Shown: piece after piece, positions 45,872-56,889 of the stretch
Layout: the number at the start of each line of letters is the position of its first letter
How positions within the stretch are numbered: the stretch's first letter is position 1
DNA from: Dolomedes plantarius
Taxonomy: Eukaryota > Arthropoda > Arachnida > Araneae > Dolomedidae
NCBI GenBank assembly: GCA_907164885.2
Contig: OU015499.1
Location: 164,571,629 to 164,635,628, forward strand
DNA: 64,000 bases
Direction: 5' to 3'
Notes under the pieces: generated by a model
The model's database searches: none
What the model was told of the DNA's origin: nothing
What the model saw: the letters and a program-made list of their open reading frames with translations, nothing else
Position numbers and translations under genes: made by a program

Positions 45872-47317
45872 TCACTCGTTCTGCAACGTAGTATCAGACG
45901 AAAGGCACGCGGAGAGATTTTCTCCCCTGTGGATGTCCATGTGCTTATTCTTCTCGCACACGTCTCGGGAAAGTGGCGTCTCCGTATGGTTGGAGAGGTG
46001 GTTCTTGTAAGTCTGCAGGTGGGAAAATCCTTCCGCGCATATCTCGCAGACGAAAGGTTTCTCTCCGGTGTGAGTGCGCATGTGTATCTTAAGTTTGTCA
46101 TTCCGGGCGAACCCTCTCTGGCAGATATCGCAAACGAAAGGTTTCTCTCCGGTGTGGGTGCGCATGTGTACCTTCAATTTCTCATGCCGAACGAACCCTC
46201 TCTGGCAGACATCGCAGACGAAACGTTTCTCTCCCGTGTGGGTGCGCATGTGTACCTTCAGTTTCTGATGCCGGGCGAAACCTCTCTGGCAGACATCGCA
46301 GACGAAAGGTTTCTCTCCCGTGTGGGTGCGCAAGTGATACTCCAGGTTCACATACTGGGCGAACCCTCTCTGGCAGACATTGCAGACGTAAGGTTTCTCT
46401 CCGGTGTGGGTGCGCAGGTGTACTTTCAGGTGGATCTTAAAGGTGAATCGTCTGTGGCACACACTGCAGACATGAGGTTTTTCTCCGGTGTGGATGCGCA
46501 GGTGTTTCTTCACATCTGACCGCAGGGTGAACCTTGTCTGGCAAACATCGCAGACGTAAGGTTTTTCTCCCGTGTGGGTGAGCAGGTGATTCTTCAGGTT
46601 CGACTTGTTGGCGAATCGTCTCTGGCACAAATCACAGACATGAGGTTTTTCTCCGGTGTGGATGCGCAGGTGTCGCTTCAGGTCTCTCTGTCGACTGAAC
46701 CCTCTGTGGCAGACATCGCAGACGTGAGGCTTTTCTCCTGTGTGGGTGAACAGGTGTTCCTTCAGGGACTCCTGGAGGGTAAATCTTCTGTGACAGACAT
46801 CGCAGACGAAAGGTTTATCTCCCGTGTGGGTGAGCAGGTGTTTCTTCAGATGTACCTGCTGGGCGAATCCTCTCTGGCACACACCGCAGACGAAAGGTTT
46901 ATCTCCCGTGTGGGTGAGCAGGTGTCGCTTCAGATGTACCTGCTGGGCGAATCCTCTCTGGCACACACCGCAGACGTGAGGTTTCTCTCCCGTGTGGGTG
47001 CGCAGGTGTCTGTTAGGTGTTTTCTTGGAAGAAAATCCTTTTTTGAAAAGGTCGCACATCAAAGGATTTTCTCTAGTATGTTCGGGTGTGTATGTGTTTC
47101 GTTGAATCGGTCGAGTGGAGACATTTTCGCCTTCGAAAATATTCTCTACGTGCTTAGAGTTGAGGTGTTCTTCAATGGCGTCAGTTCCATCTGAAAAGCA
47201 CGAATCACCGACAGTAGATATTTCTTCGTCGAAGTGGTGCTCATGGAAAGAATCACTCGCGCCTGAATTTTTCTTTTCGTCGGAATCATTTAAAGTCAGT
47301 TCGTGCTCCATGTCCAA
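45872..47317 (-). CDS. C2H2 zinc-finger protein C (481 aa)
   Basis: Intronless minus-strand ORF, paralog of B. The acidic N-terminus is residues 1-86 (EHELTLNDSDEKKNSG, SDGTDAIEEHL). Thirteen finger units follow from residue 88. The first is damaged (LMCDLFKKGF, second C to F). Fingers 2 and 3 are near-identical (VCGVCQRGFAQQVHLK-HLL), as are 10-12 ([20 protein letters not shown] type), showing finger gain by tandem copying. The last standard finger is VCEICAEGFSHLQTYKNHLS, and a decayed unit (SRDVCEKNKHMDIH) ends the protein. Expected to bind DNA in the nucleus. No KRAB, ZAD or BTB domain is seen. The start MDMEHEL has an in-frame second Met matching that of B. Confidence 0.87.
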   Translation of the reverse strand: MDMEHELTLNDSDEKKNSGASDSFHEHHFDEEISTVGDSCFSDGTDAIEEHLNSKHVENIFEGENVSTRPIQRNTYTPEHTRENPLMCDLFKKGFSSKKTPNRHLRTHTGEKPHVCGVCQRGFAQQVHLKRHLLTHTGDKPFVCGVCQRGFAQQVHLKKHLLTHTGDKPFVCDVCHRRFTLQESLKEHLFTHTGEKPHVCDVCHRGFSRQRDLKRHLRIHTGEKPHVCDLCQRRFANKSNLKNHLLTHTGEKPYVCDVCQTRFTLRSDVKKHLRIHTGEKPHVCSVCHRRFTFKIHLKVHLRTHTGEKPYVCNVCQRGFAQYVNLEYHLRTHTGEKPFVCDVCQRGFARHQKLKVHMRTHTGEKRFVCDVCQRGFVRHEKLKVHMRTHTGEKPFVCDICQRGFARNDKLKIHMRTHTGEKPFVCEICAEGFSHLQTYKNHLSNHTETPLSRDVCEKNKHMDIHRGENLSACLSSDTTLQNE

Positions 47318-48284
47318 AGGACAGTAATGTGATAAAACACGAATAGGTTAAGTTACTCGAATCCAAATTAAATATGTTTATTATTATTAATATTCCTTCG
47401 GAAACACGATGCTTGAAGCGAAAGATGGATGAAAAAGATTTACTTCTTTTGATGAGAATCTCACATCAATGGTCAGTTCAGAAAGGTAAGTTAAAATGAA
47501 ATCTGCCGGCCACGAAGGTCAGTGATTTATGCTAAAGATTTTTGATCTGAACAACTTGATTAAAAAAATAACTAATGCGGTTGGTATATTGTCTATATAA
47601 CTTTAAAATCTGATTTTATATCAGAATGAATAAGTATTGTTTATGGACCTAAATTAGAGGAATCTAGAGTTATCTTAAATATGATCAGACAATAGATGGA
47701 AACTGGAAAAAAATAGCACGGCTAATTCCAATGAACTACAGAGACATTCTCCAATTAGAATTCGGACAGATTCTGCACGGCGCTGAAACTGCAGTATTCA
47801 CTCTCATTTTGGGGACTTGAATTTCACAACTAGCGTTATTCTTTTACACTCCGTAAAGATTTCTGTGTCTGAGAAGTTCTGCGTGATTTTTTTCTGGGCG
47901 TTAAGATTCGAACGAAAATTTCAGCAGTACATCTACCGACAGGGGGTACTGACACCTGCAACGACATAAAAAAATAAAAGTAATGAGATATTCATGTTTT
48001 TAAATCTTTCAATAAACTATACTGTCACATGCAAGTCTACGCTGCACAAATAGATATTGAAATGATTTTCATGACTGTCACTGCACAATTCTTTTCGGAC
48101 ATACCTCCCACCTCAGCAAGATGTTTCCGAAGAACGCATTGGCAAGTGAAATCTTTCTAACACGCAAATATTTAAGGTTTTTCCAACACACGATCAAAAA
48201 GGTAATTCTAATTTTTACGAATCGTATTCTAAAACTGCATCGTAAACCAACTTAAATAATTCCATGTTGCTTAGCATTCAGATG
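47318..48284 (-). promoter_or_regulatory. Conserved 5' flank of zinc-finger gene C
   Basis: Colinear with 39769-40740. Blocks such as GGTCAGTTCAGAAAGGTAAG, GGCGCTGAAACTGCAGTATT and the CATCTACCGAC-GGGGGTACTGACACC pair are preserved in B and C. Likely 5' UTR and promoter. Confidence 0.6.
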
Positions 48285-48450
48285 ACCTTTTCTGGAATAC
48301 AAAAGACATCGACTACACTGGGAACAACACGGGGAAAATTGAAGAGCGATGAGTGAGATAAAACTTTCAATGGATTAACTAGAATACAAAGTACAACTAT
48401 ACTAGGCAATACACGAGGGAAATAAGAGAGGGATGAGTGATATGGAACTT
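48285..48450. repeat. Two-unit version of the 87-bp minisatellite
   Basis: Same flanks as the ~18-unit array at 40741-42325: CTTAGCATTCAGATGACCTT on one side and ACTAGGCAATACACGAGGGA on the other. Only two units lie between them. This copy is the likely pre-expansion state or a contracted one. Confidence 0.85.
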
Positions 48451-48672
48451 TCATTACATTGTTCATCAGGTTTTAACGTGTAACATCCTAGAAAACATGC
48501 ATGTAACACCATTGGCGGCTCCAAGGGGAGGGGGGAGTGGGGGGAATTGTCCCTCCCCCAAAAAGCCCGGCGTATTTTTTTTCATAGCCTAAAATTATAT
48601 AATCGTACACCTAATACTAAATGGGTTTAAATTTAAAACGAGACGTTTATTTCTTAGATATATATATATATA

Positions 48673-49890
48673 CACTGAAGTGCCACTGAATTAGGGATAG
48701 CAAAGCCTATGCAAATTGTGTAGCGTTGCGAAACATGCATGCGCAAGTGAGGGCGCTGTGGAAACTGCATATATAGCGCGTACTGTGGTTGTTCTGAATT
48801 AGTTGTTGGAATTGCCAGTATGGGTAAACTGCCTGATTTAGACGCCTTCGATCGCGGACAAATCGTAGGTGCGCGACCTATCGGCCATTCAATTTCCGAA
48901 ATCGCCAGACAGCTAGGATTTTCAAGGTCGACAGTGTCAAGAGTATACCAAGAATACATGGATGGTGGAAAAAAACTAGCGATCGGTCAAACTGCAAAGG
49001 ACAATTAGCCTTCACAGTGCGTGGTGAGAGACGGCTCAGGCGTATTGTACGTAGCCAGCGAAGCCATACATTAGCTCAAATTACCACCCAGTTTAATGAC
49101 GGTGCCACTCGTACAGTCAGTAAATGGACTGTGCAACGCTCGCTTCACCGTATGGGTTTCGGGAGCCGTCGACCTACGAGAGTACCATTGCTCTATACTC
49201 GCCATCGGGCTGCACGTCTTGGCTGGGCAAGAGAGCACAGAGACTGGAGTGTAGAGGACTGGAAACGAGTAGCATGGAGTGATGAGTCTCGATTCTGACT
49301 ACTTAACGCCGACGAGAGGCTGAGAATATGGCGTCAGGCTCATGAAGCCATGGATACTGCATGCCTGGCTGGAACTGTACAAGGGCATGGTGGCTCAATT
49401 ATGGTCAGGGATGTTTTTTCGTGGCACAGTTTGGGATCTTTGGTGCGTGTACCAACCTCCCTCAATGCAATCGGTACGTAGAGTTGCTGGGTGATCACCC
49501 CCATCCGTTTATGCTGTTCTGTTATCCGCACGGTAATGGAATTTTCCAGCAACACAACTGTACCTCTCACAAGTCCCGGTTGGCTACTGGCTGGTTGGAT
49601 GAGCATTCCTCTGACTTCTCTGTCATGAATTGGCCATCTAGAAGCCCAGACATAAATCCTATTGAGCATCTTTGGGATGTTTTGGAACAAGGCGTGAAAG
49701 ACCATCACACAGCACCAAAGAACCGTACTGAATTATGGACAGCTTTAGCCAACATTTGGCAAGCCATTCCCGTGGAACGTTTCCAGAAACTTGTTGAATC
49801 TATGCCTCGTCGTGTGGCAGCCGTTATCAAGGCCAGAGGAGGCCCAACTCGTTACTAGGTAGGTATCCCTAATTCAGTGGCACTTCAGTG
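48673..49890 (+). mobile_element. Tc1-like transposon, both ends present (1.2 kb)
   Basis: Inverted ends CACTGAAGTGCCACTGAATT (48673) and the same sequence reversed (ending 49890), followed by AGGGATA, with TA on each side inside a (TA)n tract. The length is normal for a complete member, about 1.2 kb. Confidence 0.95.
48820..49858 (+). pseudogene. Tc1-like transposase, inactivated
   Basis: ATG 48820 starts MGKLPDLDAFDRGQIVGARP with a helix-turn-helix (ISEIARQLGFSRSTVSRVYQ). The frame breaks near 49000, resumes at about 49017 (VSKWTVQRSLHRMGFGSRRP), and has a stop just after the first catalytic motif WSDESRF (49296-49298). The frame shifts again near 49360-49440. The second catalytic aspartate is replaced by histidine (FQQHNCTSHKSR, about 49545). 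The glutamate motif SPDINPIEHLWDVLEQ and the C-terminus AAVIKARGGPTRY are intact. At least three lesions plus a lost catalytic residue make it inactive. Confidence 0.93.

Positions 49891-49975
<85 letters not shown>
49891..49975. repeat. (TA)n with (CA)n interruption
   Basis: TA tract, short CACACA, then a longer TA tract. Confidence 0.95.
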
Positions 49976-50665
49976 CCCTAAGAACCTACGTTCCCCCCCA
50001 AAAAAAACTCTGGACTGGAGCCGCTCCTGTGTAACACTCTTCTGAGTGGCAAGTAAAATTATGACACAAGTAACTACAGCAAGTAAAATTATGACACGAA
50101 CTCTGGAATGTGTCCGTGTTCCGTATCCATATTGAAGAACGCTGAAGCACCCAATCACTGTTGAAGATGCCCGTAGATGCGGATATAAAAACAGCGAACG
50201 AACCCATTGGACGTTCGATTTGAAATTCGGTTGGCGTCCACTTGATCAAACTGAATGCTTGTGAAGTCGTCCGTTCATGTAGTGCAGTGAATTATGGTGA
50301 ATTTTTTTTCGAACTTTATCCAGTCACCACAACGAACAACAAAAGCAAGTTTCCTACTGGGAATGAAATTTCTAACAAAAAAGTAAACAGCTGAAGTGAA
50401 CGCTTTTGACACATACAACGGCTCACCAAAACTAACGAAATTCTTTTGTTCTACCACCTAGTGCGGAAACCGTGGCAATTAAATGCGTCCAGTGGTGTTT
50501 GTTGTAGGTACAGTGACACTTCACTATCCGGCCACCTCGCACAACGGTCATTTTTTCCGGAATAGTGTTTCAAAAAGTAGAAAGGTCAAAAGTATGGATC
50601 TTACACATAGGAACATTCCCAAGATAATCGATATTTTATACCAGTTATCTTGCCATATCGAGAAT
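49976..50665. other. No recognisable gene; unassigned promoter-like or LTR-like stretch
   Basis: A twice-repeated CAAGTAAAATTATGACAC (about 50050-50097) and a TATAAAAACAGCGAACG box at 50181 could be a promoter or a solo LTR. No matching second LTR or coding region was found. Confidence 0.3.
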
Positions 50666-50874
50666 ATTATAAGTAGGGTTTGTCGGTTTTTCAAACCCGG
50701 TTTTAGAAAACCGGTTTATAAAACAAATTTGTCACATTTGAAAACCGGTTTAAAAGAATTCAAATTATTATGTAAAAATTAATTTTAGACTTATTTGATT
50801 TGCTATCCATTCTATGCAACGGGCAGCTTTTCAACGTTGCGAGTTGCGTCGCCAGTGCATTGTGCAGTGGCGCA

Positions 50875-50922
50875 CGTGGAAAAGACGTGCCTAACCAACA
50901 CCGTGGAAAAGACGTGCCTAAC
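50875..50922 (+). repeat. 21-bp direct repeat
   Basis: CGTGGAAAAGACGTGCCTAA (followed by C) at 50875 and again at 50902, 27 bp apart, in the GC-rich leader before the THAP exon. Confidence 0.85.
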
Positions 50923-51181
50923 GAACAAGCCGTAGTACGGGTTGCCAATAACATTTATGACGTAGAGTAGGTAGGCCGAAGAAAACTACGAAGTGTATGC
51001 CATATTTTCACTTGTACCTCTATGCATTGCGAATTGGCGTGGATTTGGCTGCTTTGTAACAACATTATTCACTACGACAGAAACTGGTTTGGCGAAATGT
51101 TTGCAGGTGTGGCGGATAATTGAACGACGTGTATTTTGTAAGAGTTCGATGAAATTTCATATTTTAATAATATTATCTACA

Positions 51182-54100
51182 ATGGTTTACAAATGCATTG
51201 TACCAAAATGTAGGGGAAACTACATGAAAGATGGACCAAAAGTTTCCACTTTTGAATTTCCAAAAAAGGAAGATTTATTTCAGAAATGGAAGTCTGCTGT
51301 TCCACGTTATTGTAATATTACGAAGAATTCCAGAGTAAGTATTTGTTTAATTTCTTTGCCTGAAAATAAAAATATTTTTTATTAAATGAGAGAATATTAT
51401 TCTATTCCTTAAGCTTTGGAATCATAACTTTATTTTTAATACAATTCCAATATGTTGTAAATTTCGACTGATGTTTTATTTTTACCAGAATGTAATAGGT
51501 ATATCAGTTTACTAAAGAAGATTTTACAAAAATAGAGTATGATAGGAGATAACTATTTCTATGTTATGTTTATGTTAAGATATGTATATGGCATGTTTTG
51601 AATATTTATTTAATCAGCATTTCCATACACAATAACAATAGTTTAAATATATGAAAATAAATGTACTTATTTGACCATTTGAAAATCATTTTATATGATA
51701 TTCATCATTTTTTGGTACAAAAATATGAAGAATAACACTTTTACTTGGAATGTAGTAAATATATTGTGTAGAAGAATTTCATTCTTAAGTTTCTATTTAT
51801 AATAGTATTAAAGATATATAGATAGATTGATGAATAAACAAATTTTGAGAAACTTCTAATCTGACATTTACCCAGAGTTATCCAAGTACAAAACATTTCT
51901 GGGAAACTTATTAAAGAAAATATGACTGATTTTTGTATTATAAGTAATTTCTGAGTTTGATTACACTGTATATAAAGTGAAATTAATTTATTAAAATCGA
52001 AATGGAACCACTAGCAACAACAACAAAAAGTATACATTTAGTACTTAGAAATTGTATGTATCATATAGTAGTGATTTTTTATGTTATTATACAATAATCT
52101 TTTTAATTATAGGTGTGTGAACTTCATTTCGCAGAACATGACATAAGACGAACAACAGAATATTCTTGTGATAAAACTGGAAAGAGGATGGTTATACAAC
52201 TGCAGCAACCAAGGTTAAATGATGGGGCTGTTCCTTTAATTTTTAATGGATGCCCAAAATATTTATCTTATAAAGTTTCGAGAGAGGAACCAGAAGCGAA
52301 AAGAAAAAGAATCGAGTGCACACAGTTACAGACTGTTTCAAAAAATAGTCTAATATCATATGAAGATCATTACAACAAATATAAACTTGAATCTTTTACT
52401 GAACTTGGACAGAAAGTTCATTTAATTGATTTAGCTAATGGATTTAATTCTGTAAGTAGTTGTCAAAATGAATTTTTTTCTTTTGTTAAAATAACTGTAA
52501 TTGATAATATTCCTCAATATTTAATGTTAATTGTTGATGAAAATCTATGTGCAAATATTTTTAAGGATCATTTAAAGCTAACAAAAGTTGATGCATTTTG
52601 TTTTCCTATGAATATTAAAAATGTACAAGCAATTTCTGCTATTTTACTTGGTTTAAATCAATATTCTCGTAATAATTCAAATAAGAAAGAAAATTTAATA
52701 TTTTCCATAACTGACTTGCTAGGTAAATTAGAAAATATATGTTCACCAAATGAAAAATTAAGTATTAGCTTTATTAAAGAGCATAATTTTCACACAAAAA
52801 AATCAAAATAGATATAACTCTGATTTGTTGATCCCTTCATCTATCATGTCATCTATTTCTCCCCATTCATATAATTTCTTAAGAAATAGTGGAGTTTTAA
52901 TTCTACCACACCCTTCAACTTAAAAAAAAAATATTTAGTAGTTATAATATCAATCTAAAAAATGAAAAAAGTGATGAAAACTTTTTACATTATGCAAAAG
53001 AAAAATTTCAGAATTTATCTAACAATGATAAAATAGTAACACTGATGATGGATGAAATCCATTTAAAATCATTTTTAGATTTTAAAGGAGGTAGTATTAT
53101 AGGAATGTCATATAATTATAGTAGGGCTGCAAACTCTGCCTATGTTTTTATGGTGCAGAGTATATTATCAAATTAAAAAGATGTTGTGGCAATAATGCCT
53201 GTTAAGACTTTAAAAGCTGATTCCCACCATGAATTTCTGAGGAAGGTCATAATTGTATTGGAAACTATTGGTTTCCATGTATTTTATGTCATTAGTGACA
53301 ATAATTCTTTAAATTGCAAAGCTATGTCAAAATTTGCCACACCACCCCAGGTACAAATTGTTTATCCCCATCCACAGGATAATAATAAAAAACTATTTTT
53401 TTATGATTGATAGTGTGCATATTTTGAAGTGTATTTCCTCATGATGATTTCCTCCTGAATTTCCTCGTGATAGCAATGATTCTCAATTAACTAATAGGTT
53501 AAAAACAGCATCTTTTCAAGCACTATGTAAATTACATGAATATGAACATACCACTTTAATGAAATATGCATACACTTTAACAACAAAATCTCTTTTCCCA
53601 ACAAACGTCGAAAGGCAGATTGTGAAATTAGCTTTGAATATTTTCAATAAAAAATTAGTCGAGGCATTAAATGTAATAGGTGAAACGGCAGGCATACTTG
53701 ATTCAAAGTCAACTGCACAAAATATTCAGATTATTTCTAATTGGTGGGATGTAATGAATGTTAAAACTATCATGAAAGGTATACACAAACGAAATATTTA
53801 TCAGGAGCCATTAAGGTTAGATGACTTTCGCTTTGATTTTTTGGATCGTTTCCTAATTTGGTTAGATACTTGGAAAGAAGCACTTTCAGACACTGGTCGT
53901 TTAACACAAGAAACACATCTTGCACTGTCACTGACAACGTATGCAATGCAATAAATTTGTCATTATTGTACGGAAGAATTACATATGAACTTTATACTAA
54001 CAGGTAAATTTCAAACTGATAGTTTAGAGGACTGTTTTGGAAGGTATCGAGAACTTGCTGGAGGGCAATATGATATTTCTGTTACCCAATTATATGAAAC

Positions 54101-54796
54101 TGAAGCAAAATTAAGACTTCAGCAAACATTACCTTTAGTTTTAAAATCCAAATCATTTGGTGATGTAACAGTAGATTTCAACAGCATTGACAATGATGAA
54201 CCATTTAGTGATGATGATAAATTTAACTGTGAAAGTAAATTTAATGTAAAAGTTGAAAAAAAAGATTTTGAACAAATTAACAGTATTATACCCATTCTTG
54301 TATATATTGCTGGTTATTCTGTACATTCTGTGTTAAAATATATTGATAATTGCATTTTTTGTAAACAGTATTTAACAAAGAAGAATGAAATATTTTTTCA
54401 GGACAATCACATTTTAATGCACCATAACGATCGAGGTGGTTTAAACTATCCAAATGATGATGTAATCACTATTGTTTCTTATAGTTACATAATAGTAACA
54501 AAACTGTTATCTGAATATGAAGAGAAATTTTTAAATGTGCAAAATCAACGAAAAATTGCAATGAGGATTGCTTGTAATGTTTTATCAATAGAAGAAAAAT
54601 ATTTAAATTTTGAGATTTGTGATAATAAACATTCTTCTGAGGTTCTACTAAAATTGATTGTTAAAAAGGTCACTAACATATTATTGAATAATCATTGCAA
54701 ATTAAAGAATAATAGTATTTTATATGCCTCACATTCAAAAGCAAAGGAAAGAAAACTTAAAACTTTAACCAAATTGAAAGATTTTAAACCATGAAA
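51182..54796 (+). pseudogene. P-element-like (THAP9-type) transposase gene with an intron, broken
   Basis: Exon 1 (51182-51334, 51 codons) starts MVYKCIVPKCRGNYMKDGPK: the first CxxxxC and proline-rich part of a THAP zinc finger. A 778-bp intron follows (GTAAGT at 51335, TTATAG at 52107-52112). Exon 2 resumes in phase with VCELHFAEHDIRR, completing the CxxH of the THAP domain, and stays open to 52811. Further P-transposase segments follow with interruptions: LMMDEIHLKSFLDFKGGS and AYVFMVQSIL (about 53045-53170), FHVFYVISDNNSLNCKAMSK (53275-53335), a helical region 53559-53954, and FQTDSLEDCFGRYRELAGGQ with YDISVTQLYETEAKLRL to the end at 54794. Stops near 52811-52920, 53173, 53408 and 53953 show that it is dead, but the domain order is complete. 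Confidence 0.88.
51335..52112 (+). other. Intron of the P-like transposase gene
   Basis: Donor AGA|GTAAGT and acceptor ATTATAG|GTG split the THAP domain between its cysteine pair and its CxxH, in phase 0. The interior is AT-rich with stops in all frames. The retained intron shows this was a DNA-level copy and not a processed one. Confidence 0.85.
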
Positions 54797-56190
54797 TTTT
54801 AATTTCATGAAAACTAGTCCTGTACATGAAACATGCAATCCTAATTATAATTTCTCTTTCATCTCAATGAGTTATCCTTTAAACATATTTTTTGGTCAAA
54901 ATACTAAATTTTCAAATTTTTTATTCTGAAGTTTCAGATAATTGGGTCTACATCATAAGTTCATGCAAGTTATAAATAAAGCACACATATTCATCAACAA
55001 ATTTAAAAATGAGGATATATTAGCTGGCGTTTGAATTATTGTTATTCATGTAGTTTTATCATTTTTTTACTATGATTTTGAATAATTTCTTTTAAGTACA
55101 AATTATTTTGTGCAATTGTTTTTATCTTGTTATAAAAAATTTTTATTGTGAATAGAAAAAAACAGTTAATTTCAATTATCAGTTTACTGTAAAAAATATT
55201 TACTAACTGTATTCTGTAAATAATGATCAATAATAAATAAATTATAATTTAACTTTGTTTTGTTCTTGTTTGTTTTTCTGTTTGTAACAATACTACTATG
55301 TTTAAATATTATAATTTAATGATAGAGCAAAATAATAATAATAAATTTAAAAAATAATTCTCCCATGAAGGAAGGAGTATTGTCTGAATCTAAACAATAA
55401 AAAAGTGTCAATATTTCTTGCAAGCCATACTTTTTTTATCATTTGACTGTTTGAAAAATTCCCATTACAACAATGGTATATTTTAAAATAAAAGGAAAGT
55501 AGTAATTAAATTTTTGCATATTAATTTTCAATTATTTAGTGTTTTCTGAGATTAAAAACCATTCTATCAAATTAAATTAAAATAGGTTTTATTAAGATTT
55601 TCATTTTTTAATTGATGTAAATGTGTTCAATATAATCCAACATAATTGTGGGGTTTTATAAAAATATTTTAAACTGAAAATTATAGATGAAATGAAAATT
55701 GATTTTATCCACAGTTGTACTCAGTATTTTGATGCTTTAAACAATGTTTATGGAAATTGCAACAGAAAGAAAAACATTTTGCGGGGAAATTGGAAATATG
55801 TTAACAATACATTAATTCGACAGCGAGCGGCCTAACTATGTGACGTCACATGTTCTGTGCTACAGCTTGCTCGTTTAGGAGGTGTTAGCCAAACCGACTT
55901 ATTTTATGTTAGTAAATATGTGCAATCCGTCACGAGTCACGACAGGTTCGCTTAATCTTGTAAATTGAAAACTGGAAACAAAAATATAAAGTTGTTATAG
56001 TTGGTAAAAATAACATAAGTATTAAGTATGTTTCTAGTTTCTATGTTTGTATTTTCAATTTTACATTTAAAAAATTTAATTTTATCATATAAATTTCTTC
56101 TCTCAAAAATTAATGTAAAATAAAAAAGTTCTGGCTTCTGTCTAATGGGATTTTAAGTAAAACACAATGTGTTTAAATAATCCATATTTC
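54797..56190. other. No recognisable gene; 3' part of the composite element
   Basis: AT-rich. A GC-richer pocket at 55815-55960 has ACATGTGACGTCACATAG, read on the minus strand, which loosely resembles 50955-50985 inverted. These may be the inner (P-type) ends. Confidence 0.35.
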
Positions 56191-56199
56191 AAAAACCGA

Positions 56200-56637
56200 A
56201 ATTATTAAGTTATCTGGAAAGATATTGTCTAGAATATTTCCAAATTCTTTTGTGGAAACCGATACAGATGAAGAGAAAATTGAAGAAACTACTCATCAGA
56301 GTAAGGCTTTTTTAAAGGAAGCCATGGAAAAATCAATTCATAAGTTTCTTTAAAACCCTGAAAAAAAACTTAAAAATCCAAAGGCACTGAAAGCTGGATT
56401 TTCATTATTTGAGGCAACAAATAAAAGAACCAAAAATTAGATTTGTAATTTCATGCCCTGAAAACTATAAAACCAAGCTCAGTAGCTAGTCAATGAGTCT
56501 TTTCAATTTCAGGCAATATTGTGTCCAAAATAAGAGCAAGACTTAGCCACCGTTCAGTGGATATTTTATGTTTTTTAAAATCCTATTTTTTTAGGATAAA
56601 GTAAAATTAGTGAAATAAATATAAATATTATTTGAAA
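56200..56637 (+). pseudogene. hAT transposase C-terminal remnant
   Basis: An open piece (GKILSRIFPNSFVETDTDEE near 56215) is followed after stops by FSISGNIVSKIRARLSHRSV then DILCFLKSYF and a stop (56498-56610). This is the conserved dimerisation region at the C-terminus of hAT transposases. It is the expected 3' end of the outer 6.2 kb element. Confidence 0.7.
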
Positions 56638-56889
56638 TTTGAAATTATTGTTTGAGTTTTTGTGTAAGTAATGTGTAATCCTTAATTTATTTTTTTTTAT
56701 ATTTTGACTTTGATATTGATTTCGTTTTTTGTTATTTTATATAAATTAAATAAAATATTTTTCCCTATTCTATTTTTTTTTTTGGCAAAAAATTCGAAAA
56801 CCGGTTAAAACCAGTTCTTTGGAAATCTGGAATTCAAAAACCGGTTTTTCAAAAAGTAGGTTTTTGTATAAACCCTAATTATAAGCATG

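Larger units (their letters stand above)
50674..56877 (+). mobile_element. 6.2 kb hAT-type element with perfect 8-bp target duplication
   Basis: Identical 8-bp ATTATAAG lies at 50666-50673 and 56878-56885. The ends are TAGGGTTT-T at 50674 and, inverted, at 56877. Both ends contain multiple AAACCGGTTT motifs within 110 bp. The TAGGG start fits the hAT end consensus, and a hAT dimerisation-domain remnant lies inside at 56480-56637 near the right end. A P-type transposase gene fills the middle, so a P-like element probably inserted into this hAT. The exact P borders were not resolved. Confidence 0.82.

Noticed and set aside
50031..50450. Solo LTR of a retrotransposon
   Set aside because: A TATA-like box and a short direct repeat are visible, but there is no target duplication, no clear TG...CA ends and no second copy in the window.
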